NCBI RefSeq assembly: GCF_905147045.1
Contig: NC_065904.1
Coordinates: forward strand, 8,866,001 to 8,930,000
DNA: 64,000 nucleotides
Reading direction: 5' to 3'
Source: Nymphalis io
Taxonomy: Eukaryota; Arthropoda; Insecta; Lepidoptera; Nymphalidae
Below are positions 33,161 to 45,512 of this stretch, one piece after another. Made by a program: the position numbers and the translations under genes. Positions within the stretch are counted from its first letter, which is position 1. Each line of letters begins with the position of its first letter. Under the pieces are notes generated by a model. It saw nothing but the letters and a program-made list of their open reading frames with translations, was not told the origin of the DNA and searched no databases.

Positions 33161-36100
33161 GTAAGTAAATGACTGTGAACAGTTTCTAAAACAATTCATA
33201 ATATTTAAACAACTTTGTGTGTTTGTTGTCAAATGAGTTGTAGGTTAAACTATTTATACATTAAAGTATTAGTTTTAAGAATTTAATAAAAATGAATGTC
33301 GTCAAAGTGTCACCACACTCGTGGCAGGAGGGCGTTATCTCCCGCCTGACTATTCCGTGCAGGTACTTAACGAAGCACCCATGTCCAGTAAGCACCTGAG
33401 TCAGTCTGAAGGTCAGTGTGCCGCTTCTCGTCCCACCTGCGGATCAGAGCTTGCTGGACGATAGTCCTGATTCGCAGCACCTCCTCCAACACTGGACGGT
33501 CGCCACGCGACCTCACTTCCGCCCGGAACCGGTACATTTCCGCGAGCACCTCCGCCTGGAGCTCCCAAGGCGGATCGCCCGCGAGAAATGTCGCCGCCGT
33601 CCACGACACCGTACGATATCCGCGTATCACCCTCACCGCTATGATTCTCTTCGGCCTTCGGAAGAGAAACATAAACGTACTTAGTGTTACTTTACAAATA
33701 AGTATTTTGTTAAATGTCTAAATGTACATTTTAGCAACAAGACTATAGGGCGTGTCGTACTTTAGCGAGCGCTTGCGTTCGTAATTTCTATACATCGGAT
33801 CTCGGAGGACCCTGTAGACTTTGGATACAACCTAATTTAGAAAAATTTAAAGGTGAAGTAATATTTTATTTATTATTATGAATTATTTGATTATTTTACA
33901 AAAAGTACAATATAAAGTTTAAATTAGAAAAGGCCAAACTTTAATGTTGAAAATATACAATAGATTTCTGGATACAATAGTATAGTACAAGTTACAAATA
34001 TTTTCTACTTATCTCTAAAATAAAATTAAATCTTTTGTTTAACTTTTGCTACAATTTAATTGCCATTGTTTGACATTTAAATAAAAGCTCGTTTTAAAGG
34101 TTTGCTTTAATACATTTATTAGGGCTGCCCGTGCTTACGACAGATGCTTCGAAAAACAGTAAGCCAGAAATCTCTTTAGACCGAGAAAAAGTAAGTGATT
34201 TTTTTTGTAATATTACATATATTCTTTTATTATTACATATTGACAAATAAATAAGAACAATATTCTTAAACCAAATGTAACAGTGTCATAAAACTTAAAA
34301 GATAGAATAATAGTGTATTTATAATAATTAATAGGTTAATCATTTATTATTAAAATTTTAATCTTTATTATAGGATATTTTTAAAATAGCAACTAGTATG
34401 CACACTAAGACTGGAGGGCTAGAAATATTTTTAGACACAAATCATCAACTAAATAGATGTCTTCCGCCAATCAACATTAAAATTGGCGACGATTTTTCGT
34501 GAGTAACTTTTCCTTAACAATATATATATTTTTAAATGTCATAAATGGATTCTTCATGTAAACTGAAGTATGTTTCAGAAAAATAACCGTAAGTTATGAT
34601 ATTATTGGTGACAGACGACGTTATTACTTTTTAAAGTATCGATTGGTTATTAATACGTCATTCTGAATATACTTGGTTCATATTTATCAATTGCTTTTAA
34701 TAGAGTATATTTACCCTGCAGTGCTGTTCTGTAAAAGCTCATATCGTATATCTTTCGTGAAATTTGGATGCCTGTATCCTTTATATGTCATAATTAATGC
34801 TGTGGCTTATTATAATAATTGAGAGAGACAACTTAGTCTCATATAATATATATATTTTAAATATGGAGGTCATTTTGCATCTCTATTGTTTATTCGTTTG
34901 TTTTATATTTGCTTAACGTTCGCATCCAAATACAAACTACTCTGTTAATGAATGGTATACAGTTTGTTGGGTGTGTACTTGTGTTTACTTATACAAGGAT
35001 AAAGTCGTAACTTAGTAATATTTTATTCATTTACTTAGTAGTATATGAATTTATTCTCTAACATGTGCTGCTTTTTAATTTTTATTTTATATCTCAGTCT
35101 CTAGGAGACGAAACAAAAAAGATCCAATTTGTCTTTACGCTTGAGATGTTCGCAACTTTCGTTAGAAAAGTTTCGACGAAATTTGATCAGAATATTATAT
35201 ATTTATTTTTGATTTTCTTCAAAAAGGTAACTTTTAATTATATTTTTTTATTATAGTCATGACTGTCCAAGAAATGTAACTAAACTTACAGACGAAGATT
35301 TTGGAAGTACACTTGAATTATATCTCTTGTCTGAAACGAACTTAGATCCACTTCCAATTAAACTAATAAAACCCAACGGTTACGATATTCAGGTATGTAT
35401 TGCACAAATTTACTTCCATTGATCCATTCGTATCGTATCGTAACAGCCTGTGAATGTCACGCTGCTGGGCTAAAGGCCTCCTCTCCATTTTGAGGAGAAG
35501 GCTTGGAGCTTGTTCCACCACGCTGCTCCAATGCGGGTTGGTGGAATACACATGTTGCAGAATTTCAGTGAAATTAGAAACAAGTTTACTCACGATGTTT
35601 TCCTTCACCGTAAAGCACGAGATGAATTATAATCACAAATTAAGCACATGAAAATTCATTGGTGCTTGCCCGGGTTTGAACTCACGATCATCGGTTAAGA
35701 TTCACGCGTTCCTACATGGGCCATCTCGGCTTATTTCGGATCGGATCCATTATAAAATGGTAATCAACAATGAGTTTCAGTTGTAGTATGTTAATACTGC
35801 AATTAAATAACTGCTCGCACTCTCATAATCCGATTTTGTGACAAATGCGACACGACCGGAAAGAGTTCATGAGGTGTTTAGGACACGAAAGTGGAGGCCA
35901 ATTCTACTAATTTATAACAGTTAATATACGTTCCCGATTCTATTCCGATCCAACTTCAACCAGACTGCAACTGGATCGTTAGTAGAAGAGGAAAATTTAA
36001 ATATTGTTACACTTACAAATAGTAAGTTGCATTGCACTGATAAGAACTAGTTGACCTAATTCAGCTTTGATTTAAGCAAGATAGACACTACAAGTCAAAT

Positions 36101-39100
36101 AGTAACCGATACAATACAAATGATTATGGAATCAAAATGTAATGATTATGATACAATGACAAATTACTTTGAACTAAAATCCAAAGTTAAGCTGTAAATC
36201 TTTCTTTAATGAAATCTGCATTACTTAAGTATGTAACGTTTACCTTGATGTATAATATGTTATAAATTTTTGATATTGATGACACTGTTATAAAAAATAA
36301 AATAGCGTTAAATGTTGCGATAGAAATGTACAACCTTGTTATTGCTTTGCCAATATAATATGTAAGATATTAGATTAGATAAGGCATTTAGTAAGAACAA
36401 GTGTTGGGATGTTGTCTTTTCCCCTTAGGAAGGATGATACATTTATATATGTATAACCCAATTAAAACTGCTTTGACAAAATTTTCACTTTTTTACGTGA
36501 TACTGAATCCGTAGGCATTTGTACACACTTATATACAAATGTATATACGTGTCACTCATATAATTTGAGAGTGCTCTTGATATATTAGTAAATATTTCAG
36601 TTTGGGTTTGAATTTTACATTATCTGAAGAATAATAATATTGACAGTCCCTAGATATTCACATGTAGTAAGAGAAAATCATATATTTAATATGATTTTCT
36701 AAATAATCTCTATATACGTTACAAGGTAACATTCGCTTTATAATCTTTATCTACGCATCGTTCGGATAATGAGTAAATAATTAAATATAAGATTTTAATA
36801 TATTATTTTTATAAGACAAATTAATATTTTTCAGAGAGGAAAATGGTCTTCGAAACAATTTAGAATTTTTTTCCTTTTCAATAGATATAAGTCCACAGTT
36901 ACAAATACCACTAACACGGTTTATCTACGAACCCTGCTCTTTCGAATAAGGTAAGTTATTGTAATTTATATGAGAGGATTATACGTTTATAATATAAATA
37001 AGTAATCGCAGGAAAACTCAAATGAAACAAAACATTAAGTTGAAATATTCCGTTTTGATATATTTATGTCATGGTTAATTTCATGTCATAAACACAATTT
37101 ATATATTATATTACAATAAAATATATAACATTTATTAGCGTCTTACACATATAAACGGCCACGGTCTATAAGCGCTATAAAGAGCGAAGCTATAAGGTCA
37201 TGTTTTAGATAGAACGGCAACCGGACCGTTACCGTGCTTCGCCGTTTATTCTTAAAACGCGTCTTCGGCGTAGCGGTGAGGGCAATATGACCGCAACATT
37301 GTCCGATATGTGCGCACAATGTTAATTTAAAATGAAATAATGATTCCATTGAAACAATTATCTTTGTTTCAATGGAATCCTTATTTTATTTTATATGATG
37401 TGGTCATAATTACTTAACTGTACTGGTCAACATACTTGATAACTAAAATACGTAGTGCGCTTATTTAATCTTTTACAAAAAATATTACTAGACCATAAAT
37501 AGAGTCCAGTCCTTAGGTCATATAATTTTTATTATATAGTGTATAAAATGTTCTTATTCATAGGATAGAACGCGATTCATCTACGCTAGGTCTACGTTTG
37601 CAAATGTCTATCGAAGGTCATTACGCTGCAAAATCACCTTTGACAGATATAGTCACGACATCCCTCAGAGTTGAACATGAAATGCCCATCGCTGGAGTCC
37701 TGAGAGGTTTGAAAGTCAGTGAAATAAAGATAACATTAAAAAAAATGACAGCTCGGTGGCAGTATATAGAAGTACTCAATTGTTTAAAAAAACATATTTC
37801 AATATTTTGAAAAGTATTATTTCCTAATAATTGCATAATCAAAATAGTCGTTGTCGTGGTAAAGCATAATTAAATTATAATCATTCAAAATCTTAAGCAT
37901 TTATTTATCTCATTTATTCATAAGATAAAATATGGTTGAGCAATAGTACACCATTTGTAATTTATTTTATAGATATGCGGGGGAGTTTTTGGCTCATTGA
38001 TGACATTGTACGCTTTATTGCAATGGCGGGGAGTCCTGAGGCGGGGAGAGCGGTGTTTTGTTTTTGTGCCTTTGCTGTCGAGTTATGTTGCCGATGGTCT
38101 TTATTTCGTAAGTAATTATATCAATTCAAATATTATTATTATAACTAATTATCTTTAATTTTTCCCTACCCATTTGTCACGAAAAAAGTCAGTTTTTACT
38201 TAAGCTTATATTAATATCATTGAGTGTATGTTAGAATAGTTGAACTTTTAAATACAATATATTTTATGCCAAAATAGCAATATAGTTTAAAATAAATTTA
38301 AAATTGAACATACTCAAGTGGATTTAGCTTATTTTAATAAAGAAATAATTACAAAAATATATTGTGTCTTCGGACAGGCGACATTAATCTCGACTTTCCA
38401 CGCGCTGGTAGCGGAAGCAGGGACGCTCGCACTCACTCTACCGTTGTCTCAAGCCGAGGAACAAGTAATAGAAGCGGTGGCTTATAGCGTCATTTGTTTA
38501 AAGGTTCTTTCATATATCATCTTTTATAATTATAAACACATGATTAAATATATTCTTTATAGCATGTAACTTTCGTAAAGCAAACAAGATAAAGTTTTTA
38601 ATAAATGTTTTATAAATATTTATTTTGGTTACTGCATTATGCAATAAATATGATATTTATATTCAACAGTGAAGGATAACTTTGTGAATATGCATGGCTT
38701 GGTAGAATTTCTAAAATATGATATATTCGCCAAATCTTTGTGGAGAAATCTTCAAATTTAAGCTTTAAACCGTCCTCCTTTATTAAAGCCGAGATTGTTA
38801 TCCAGTTGTGTGATATCAATAGATATATCGAAAATTTAAGTATACATAGCAAATGTACACTATTTACATTTAATAATTAGATTTTTTTTAGTTATTACTA
38901 ATGTATTTTCTCAGAAACGAAAATGTATGTTGATTCACAGGTTCTTAAACTATTTTGGATAAATTGGAACCAATGTCGGTGTGATATATTCTTCATAGAC
39001 TGGTCGAAATATAATCCTTCTGTAAAAGGTATTTATTAAAATTAACTTCCTAGATAAATATTGAGTTAGGAATTAAATTGAAATGATTTGTAGAATATCC

Positions 39101-42100
39101 ATTTTGTTCCATATTCGTCAAGTTGGAATCAATTTTCAAAGATAATGTAATAAATGTTGATGATTAAGATTAAGATTTAGAGAATGATAAGTATTTTAAG
39201 AATAATTCTGCCATTTTTTTTAAATTGTGTTTCTCTTGAGTTTGTAATTTCGTTATTCGTTGATGTGATTAGCTCTACAAATAACTAGTACTTCATGTGC
39301 TAATAAATTATATACTATTTATAAATTAAAACAAGCTTTATTTCAATGCATGGATTAAAACAAATAACATTTAAAATACTGATATGATTCAAAATTAAGT
39401 TTACAAGATTTCATTGCAATAAATAAAAGCTTAGGCCGAGAGTCGAGATGGGTATGAGAGTGGTGGGAACACGTGTACTGTAACCGATGATTGTGAGTTC
39501 AAACGATGGCAGATACTGAATTTTCATGTGCATCATTTGGGTAATTTATTTTGTGCTCTGCAGTTAAGGGAAACATCGCGAGGAAGCCTGCATGTGTTGG
39601 TACAAATACCAGCTGTATGTATGTAGGTACATATAAGCTCCGTACCATCTCCTCAAAAGGAGAGGGGCCTTAGCTCAGCTGTGTGATATATACAGATCGT
39701 TAGTTTATTTTTTTTAAATTTTAGCTTGTAAGTATAAATAAGTTTACTTGCGATAATGTTTAGAATAATTGTACCTTTAGATGTATTTATTCAAAATAAG
39801 TCAAAAAATTGGAAAGAAACCATCTTGGCTAAGGAATGGATGTCAAAACAAACAAAACGAAGAGTCTCACCCGGCTTCACTGCTATCATCACTTTATTCG
39901 TTTTACATGTAAGTTATCATTAGGGTTCGTAACCCACTTCGGACAAATATTTTTTTAACATTGGCATTGACAGAACTACAGTGGATTAAAACCGCAGTAC
40001 CAAAAGCTATAGAGAAAAAAAAAGAATACTTGAATAGTTAGTTATATGGAAAAAAGTACTTGATTATTTTTTTGAATAATTATTGTATTTATTAGTTTTT
40101 AGAACAAACTTTAATTCTTTTGACAAAGAGCCAAGGATACAAATGGGTTATTGCGTCCGTAGCTTGGTGGAGTTGTTATACAATACTCCTATGTATTAGA
40201 ATTTTAATAGATAAATTTATTAAATCTTCTTCAATCAAGTTGACGAAAATATGTTCTGATTTGGAATTCTCGTTATTGGTATTTGAACATGAGTATTATG
40301 CGCATTACGTGGATGGAAGGTGAGTGTCAAATGTCAATATTGTACTTACAAACTTTCCTAAGATTATTTGGCTAATCTGTCCTTCTAATTTAAATTTTAT
40401 CTATATAATATTATGTGTATGTGTTTTTATTGTTTCGCTCTGTATAATATTGTTTCAATAATTTCAAAACTAAATCGAGAAACTAAAAATATTACTTTTC
40501 AGAAATGAAGATTTTATTGACCTTAGGGCGAGCATTCACGCATTACAAACATGTCGTGTCGTTTGTTCGCCTCAGTTGAGGTAAGCTTATTTTCTTTAAA
40601 CCTACGCCTTTAAAGTTTCATCAATATTATTTTTTAATTACTAAATATGAACCATACATGAACCCGGTTCATAACCACTCAATTTTCATGTATAATTAAT
40701 CTCGTGATCAGCGTTGGAGGAAAACATGGTAGGAAATGTCACTCGAATGTGTCGAGTGAAATACAAATACAGACATTTGGTTCTACGAGAATACAAAGTT
40801 TAATTGATTAAGTTTTATAATCGAAGATGAAGAGAAGTTCTTCCTTATATATCTTAAAAATACCTTGTTAAAAAAATAACCTAAAAAAATTATAGTAAAT
40901 TATAATTAAGTAATGTGACGTATCGAAATTATTTTTATTTGATTACGGCACAGCCGAGAAAAGTATTACTTCTACTTACTACTTATATTATCGTGCACAA
41001 GTGTGTGCGCAAACACAGATACACTCTCATAATCCGATGGAATTGCAAATCCTACGACGAATCATAGAGTAGAGTAAACATTATTAAATAAAGGAAATGA
41101 AATAAATTTCCAGACTCCGGGCTGGTACTGAAATTTCTCGGCAGGACCCCTTTTTTTGCTCCGACCTGGGTATTGGCCTCGGAATCTGTAGTCTTATAAG
41201 CGAGGCATTAAGCCAACGATACAATTATTTTAGTTAAGGGGCCAACTACGCCCATTTTTAAGTACTACTAGCATATACTTAACTTACCATTTTACCTTTT
41301 TTTATGTGTGCTTGAGTAAGACAAAATATAATGCGAAATACAACTATCAATCTTCTAGATCTGACTCGGAACTTGAATAGTATTGTGTCCCATGGGAAAT
41401 ATCTTTCTATTATGTCATCCGAAAAATAAAAAGGGTGGTAACTGCCATAGATTCTAAATGCCTTGGCCGAATTTGACAAATGAGATTTTGTTATTTTGAT
41501 TGATATATCACAAGTGTAATGATTAACATGAAATTAAATAAAAATAACGCCAACGACGATATCTTTTATATTAAAAAACATTACTGTTAGAAATTAATTA
41601 ATAGTTTTCTTGCATTAACTATTTAATAGCTTCAATTTATGTTAGTTATCATCTCACACGCTTAAACTCAACGCTGATGTATCAGTAACTCGATTCTTTT
41701 AAAAGCTCAAATAACAATGCAACGTTGCTAAATTAATGTACTACTAATAATAAATTTGTAAATAATACAGACTATAGAAAATTGTATCGGAGTTAAAGTT
41801 AAATCAATAACCTCCTTCCTTTGGAGTCGCGTTAAAAAGGATTTTTTTAACGTTAACTATATCTTATTTTCAGGAATGTGTATAAAAAGCTGACAAATAG
41901 TGGTATGTTTTACTCTATTATTTAAATAACGGCACGAAATAAAATTCCCCTTGCGCACAGTAATATATAAAGTTTCATCCATGTACAGACAGAGCATTAA
42001 GGCTACCGCTTGTATGTGCTGTTGCGCTGTTGTGCCAACATCTTCATAGACTTAATTTTATACTTCGTGGAAGTGTTAGGAGCCATATTAGTATTAGCCG

Positions 42101-44674
42101 TAGTAGTACGTTTTTCTGTACTCCGATCAAATTGAATGCAAAATTTCATGATAATCTGATGAGTAGTTAGATAAAAATGAAAAAAATAAATAATCATAAA
42201 CTTTCGAATTTATAATATTAGTTAGGATTTATGGGCGATTGCGTTCATAGACAACGAAATTTGAGTAATAATAGAGACATTATTATATAATTTAACTGAA
42301 CTCAAAATTTAGGCTTAACATGGGCAATGATTTTTAAAATAACCTATAATTTATTTTAGGTGATCTTGACCAGAATTCGAACCGTGCACTCCTGTCTCAA
42401 TTTTTGAGTGCATTTTTTGAAAGAGTAAGTAATATTTTAGTTTCATATGACATGGCCTTATTAAGCTGAATCATTTATGATGAAGAATTTACTATATCAA
42501 ATTTACTAATACTGATTTTATGTAATCTATGGTATGGTATTTTTATAGTATAGGAAGGCGGTCGAGCATATGGGCCACTGGTGGTAGGGCTTTGTGCAAG
42601 CTCGTCTGGGTAGGTACCACCCACTCATCAGATATTCTACCGCAAAACAGCAATACTTGATATTGTTGTGTTCCGGTTTGAAGGGTGAGTGAGCCAGTGT
42701 AATTACAGGCACAAGGGACATAAAATCTTAGTTCCCAAGGTTGGTGGCGCATTGGATATGTAAGCGATGGTTGACATTTCTTACAATGCTAATGTCTAAG
42801 AGCGTTGGTGACCACTTACCATCAGGTGGCCCATATGCTCGTCCGCCTTCCTATTCTATAAAAAAAAAAAAACCTGATGTTAAGGTGGTCACCAACGCCC
42901 ATAGACATTGGCATTGTAAGAAATGTTTACCATCGCTTACATCACTTGGGAACTAAGATGTTATGTCCCTTGTGCCTGTAATTACACTGGCTCACTCACC
43001 CTTCAAACCGGAACACAACAATACCAAGTACTGCTGTTTTACGGTAGAATAACTGATGAGTGGGTGGTACCTACGTCAGTCGAGCTTGCACAAAGCCCTA
43101 CCACCAGTAATCTATGGTACTACCACCAGTTGTCTATGGAAATTGTCAAAATTTAGAAAAATAGATTGTAATATAATATTCGAACAGGGAGTGTATCCAA
43201 ATCCTCTTTAGCAATATCAATTACTCGTCACAAGTAAAGGATTAGGATACAATCAGAATGTTAAGATAATATTATATTTACTTGAAAGCCCTACCAGGGT
43301 TTTGTTAAAAGAAACGTAGTGTATTTTCATATGCATACGGTTAACGACGCTTGGTGGTTTGAAAAGACATTAAGTTTTTGCAAGCCCATCGGTATAGGTA
43401 CCGCCCACTCATCAGATATTCAACTGCCAAACAGCAGTACTTAGTTTTGCTAAGTTCTGGTTCGAAGGATGAGTGAGCCACTGTAACTACAAGGGTTTTA
43501 ACGTCTTAGTTTCCAAAATTGGTGGCACATTGGTGATGTAAGGAACGGTATTTAATGTATTTCTAACAGCGCCAATGTCTATGGGCTGTGGTGATCACTT
43601 AGTATCGGGTAGTCCGTCCGCCTATCTATTTTATAACAAAAATATTACATTACATAATATACCTAATATCGAAATGTCGATCACAATTGTAATTAACAAC
43701 TCAAGATAAATTATTTCAATCCCCTTGCAGGCGTTAGATGGTTTAAACTGGGTGGCCAGTGAGAGAACAATATTTGAGAAATTATTTGACGTTGAACTTG
43801 TGACAAGAGAGGGAGGCAGTACTAGTGTATTGCTATACGACGGCGACGTTACAACGCCGTCTTGTTATGCCGTCACATGGTTAGTTTTATAAATATAAAT
43901 AGAGCTGCTACTTGAAAATATTTATTTTTGCTGACAATATTTGAAGCATATTAAAGAACAAAATGTCGCAGTGAATCGTGTATCTTACTTCGGAGTCGAC
44001 CGTCTCATTTTTTGAATTAAGGGGCTTGTGTTCATAAATGTTGCATAAAAAAATCACTGTTCTCTTATATATTATACTCCAACCATTATTTATATATTTA
44101 CATTATTCACTTACCTATAGCCGAGTGAAAGTTTCCTAATAAAAAAAAACATAAATATTGCGTTTAAATTTTTGCATTTATAGTGTGGATGAAATAATAA
44201 TTTGATATTCAGGTGGGGAGAAGAATGGACGCTGGCAACATTCGATTCTATGTTATTTGGCAGTATTGTGATAATGACCGGAAATTCAGTTTTAGCCGCG
44301 TTAATTACATTAATAACGTGGCAAGTAAGTATTCATAACGAATTTTATTAATATAATTAAATTATACATGACTATTATTAGACAAATTATTCTATTTTTA
44401 AATTGAATAAAAATAAAATTTACATTTACACCCTACTCACGGTTTTTGCAATGTTACTATGATTTAAACCAAAATAATTTTACTTTTACAAATACTTTTA
44501 TGATTATTATAGTAACTTAAAAACATATATGTATTGTTTTTTTTTTGTTTGAACGTAACGTTTGAATTTTATTACAGATAATATTAACAAATTTATAACT
44601 TTCAGATTATGAAATCAACTCGAGGTTTCTTCGGAAGTTTGAATGTAAAAAATAAAATCGGTTTAAATAATTAA
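31581..44674 (+). CDS. TMEM67: Meckelin (TMEM67/MKS3), ciliary transition-zone protein
   Basis: Multi-pass protein of the MKS module that gates the ciliary transition zone. Exons: 31581-31749, 32521-32691, 32919-33160, 33735-33852, 34123-34190, 34374-34498, 35257-35392, 36835-36950, 37564-37714, 37973-38107, 38378-38503, 38941-39028, 39781-39908, 40096-40319, 40503-40580, 41874-41902, 42360-42424, 43731-43879, 44213-44324, 44606-44674. All phases agree, giving 832 residues, shorter than the vertebrate protein (near 995). The start is the ATG at 31581; upstream in-frame codons are not ATG. Signature pieces include the cysteine-rich start, ACRTLASACVRNFY, CDIFFIDWSKYNPSVK and the C-terminal multi-pass block. 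In insects cilia occur mainly in sensory neurons and sperm. The minus-strand ionotropic receptor is its head-to-head neighbour. Confidence 0.9.
33296..33685 (-). mobile_element. R1-type LINE fragment
   Basis: On the minus strand the sequence reads RRPKRIIAVRVIRGYRTVSW, then FLAGDPPWELQAEVLAEMYR and VQQALIRRWDEK, the C-terminal part of R1-clade non-LTR polymerases. Further along, out of frame, come a stop and traces of the CxxC zinc knuckle end (ECGDTL-like). It is GC-rich in an AT-rich intron (meckelin intron 3) and lies 50 bases before exon 4. Truncated and dead. Confidence 0.75.
35444..35733 (-). mobile_element. tRNA-headed SINE, family A
   Basis: Antisense copy in meckelin intron 7: gcctgtgaatgtcacgctgc at the low end and the reversed B box (gggtttgaactc) and A box (atgggccatctcggc) near the high end. 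Flanks share gatccatt (35421 and about 35744), a possible short target duplication. Confidence 0.8.
35812..35885 (-). mobile_element. SINE family C fragment
   Basis: Contains cactctcataatccgat and gacacgaccggaaagagttc, the reverse of the tail of the SINE at 59561-59883. Only about 70 bases remain. Confidence 0.5.
36835..44674 (+). CDS. Meckelin exons 8-20: beta-rich domain end and membrane segments
   Basis: Hydrophobic segments are seen at about residues 433-450 (ICGGVFGSLMTLYALLQW), 461-480 (exons 10-11), 580-600 (GFTAIITLFVLHFLEQTLI, across exons 13-14), 607-628 (exon 14) and near 787-808 (exon 19). CDIFFIDW in exon 12 and the FEHEYYAHYVDGR end of exon 14 match the vertebrate order. Exon 16 is a 29-bp microexon (VYKKLTNS). 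Exon 11 ends AAG and both the intron and exon 12 start with gttctt, so the junction is fixed by frame alone. Confidence 0.85.
37140..37335. repeat. Possible transposon fragment in meckelin intron 8
   Basis: A GC-richer block with an open minus-strand frame (residues such as GHIALTATPKTRFKNKRRST) abruptly different from the AT-rich surroundings. The family is not recognised. It is followed at once by a hairpin (37342-37379). Confidence 0.4.
37342..37379. repeat. Perfect 15-bp inverted repeat
   Basis: Arms gattccattgaaaca and tgtttcaatggaatc with an 8-base loop, in meckelin intron 8. Confidence 0.85.
39430..39705 (+). mobile_element. SINE family A, diverged copy
   Basis: Old copy in meckelin intron 12: head gtcgagatgggtatgagagt, B-box trace gagttcaaacg, then cctcaaaaggagaggggcct and a tail. 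It is more decayed than the other copies. Confidence 0.65.
40985..41225 (-). mobile_element. SINE family C, antisense copy
   Basis: Reads cactctcataatccgatgg near the low end, then gactccgggctggtactgaa and tattggcctcggaatctg, the reverse of the SINE at 59561-59883. It is in meckelin intron 15. Confidence 0.65.
42545..43112. mobile_element. Nested family B retroposons forming a large inverted repeat
   Basis: A sense copy (42579-42872, ending cctattctat plus 12 A) lies inside an antisense copy, whose head is at 42545-42578 (ataggaaggcggtcgagcat) and whose body resumes at about 42873 (ctgatgttaaggtggtcacc) and ends near 43112. The two bodies form an inverted repeat of roughly 240-280 bases per arm. 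All in meckelin intron 17. Confidence 0.75.
43380..43640 (+). mobile_element. Poly(A) retroposon, family B, diverged copy
   Basis: Contains gcaagcccatcggtataggt, cccactcatcagatattcaa and ggtggcacattggtgatgta, ending in a short A-rich run. Third copy in the same meckelin intron. Confidence 0.7.
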
Positions 44675-44730
44675 AAAACAGTGGACATTATATTGAATGC
44701 AGCTGAAATTAATACACGCAGTAATTTATA

Positions 44731-45420
44731 ATGCATAGTATTATTTTGATTGTTGCTGTAGTTTTATCGGTAAGTGAAGCTAGAGACGTGAGAACAAATA
44801 TACATTCAGAGGATGAAAGTCATATGGATATTGTTGATGCAAGTAAACTCATGATCCGGCCCACAGTGTACACTACACACGCATCAAAATCAGAAATGTC
44901 TGGACCTTTATATGACTTTATTGTAAACGTATGTAACGTAATATTAAACCGCTTTAAAAAATCCAAAATTCGAACATACATATATACATTAAGCAAAACC
45001 TTAAAAGGCTTGGGATCGGAATATTTGATGAAACTTGTTATAAGTAAATTTGTTAAATTTTTAAAGGAATTATCCACTCTTAGAAGTAAATTCATAAAAG
45101 AAAAAGTTAGTGTTTTTTTGAAAACAATAAAAGGCAATAAACCAAAAAGGAAAGGGTTGTTTCAATTACTAAATTCTTTATATACTCTACGACAGGGTAT
45201 TAAAATGGATTTATATATAAATCGCTTAAAACGACACGCTAGAAATCGATCTCGAAATATTAGAAAATTAACTAGAGATATATTTAAGAATGTAATATTT
45301 TATACTATAAGTAATCAAGATGATTTTGTCAAGAATAACATTCAGCTTAATTTCCATGCCGCCCTTATTGAGTATTTGGAGGAAATGAAGAGTTCTCACA
45401 CTGAATTGAAATGGAATTAA
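44731..45420 (+). CDS. Small basic secreted protein 1 (unknown), intronless
   Basis: A 229-residue protein with a clean signal peptide (MHSIILIVAVVLSVSEA). The mature part is rich in lysine and arginine and looks wholly helical, with no cysteine pairs or known domain. The middle (SGPLYDFIVNVCNVILNRFK and later KPKRKGLFQLLNSLYTLRQG) aligns with the neighbour at 46111-46752, in the same order. It starts only 56 bases after the meckelin stop and has AATAAA at 45426-45431 and 45507-45512. No function is recognised; a tissue-specific secreted role (for example reproductive, silk-associated or immune) would be guesswork. Confidence 0.7.
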   Translation: MHSIILIVAVVLSVSEARDVRTNIHSEDESHMDIVDASKLMIRPTVYTTHASKSEMSGPLYDFIVNVCNVILNRFKKSKIRTYIYTLSKTLKGLGSEYLMKLVISKFVKFLKELSTLRSKFIKEKVSVFLKTIKGNKPKRKGLFQLLNSLYTLRQGIKMDLYINRLKRHARNRSRNIRKLTRDIFKNVIFYTISNQDDFVKNNIQLNFHAALIEYLEEMKSSHTELKWN

Positions 45421-45506
45421 CACAAAATAAATGATTTAAAATTTTTGCCTTTTTTATTTACTGGCTGCTTATATTAAAAAAAACCTAATGTACAATTTTA
45501 AGAAAC

Positions 45507-45512
45507 AATAAA
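45507..45512 (+). promoter_or_regulatory. Poly(A) signal candidate of secreted protein 1
   Basis: AATAAA 86 bases after the stop; another copy at 45426-45431 sits only 5 bases after the stop. Confidence 0.4.

Noticed and set aside
33367..33672. 101-codon minus-strand frame as a host gene
   Set aside because: R1-type LINE remnant, truncated and followed by stops.
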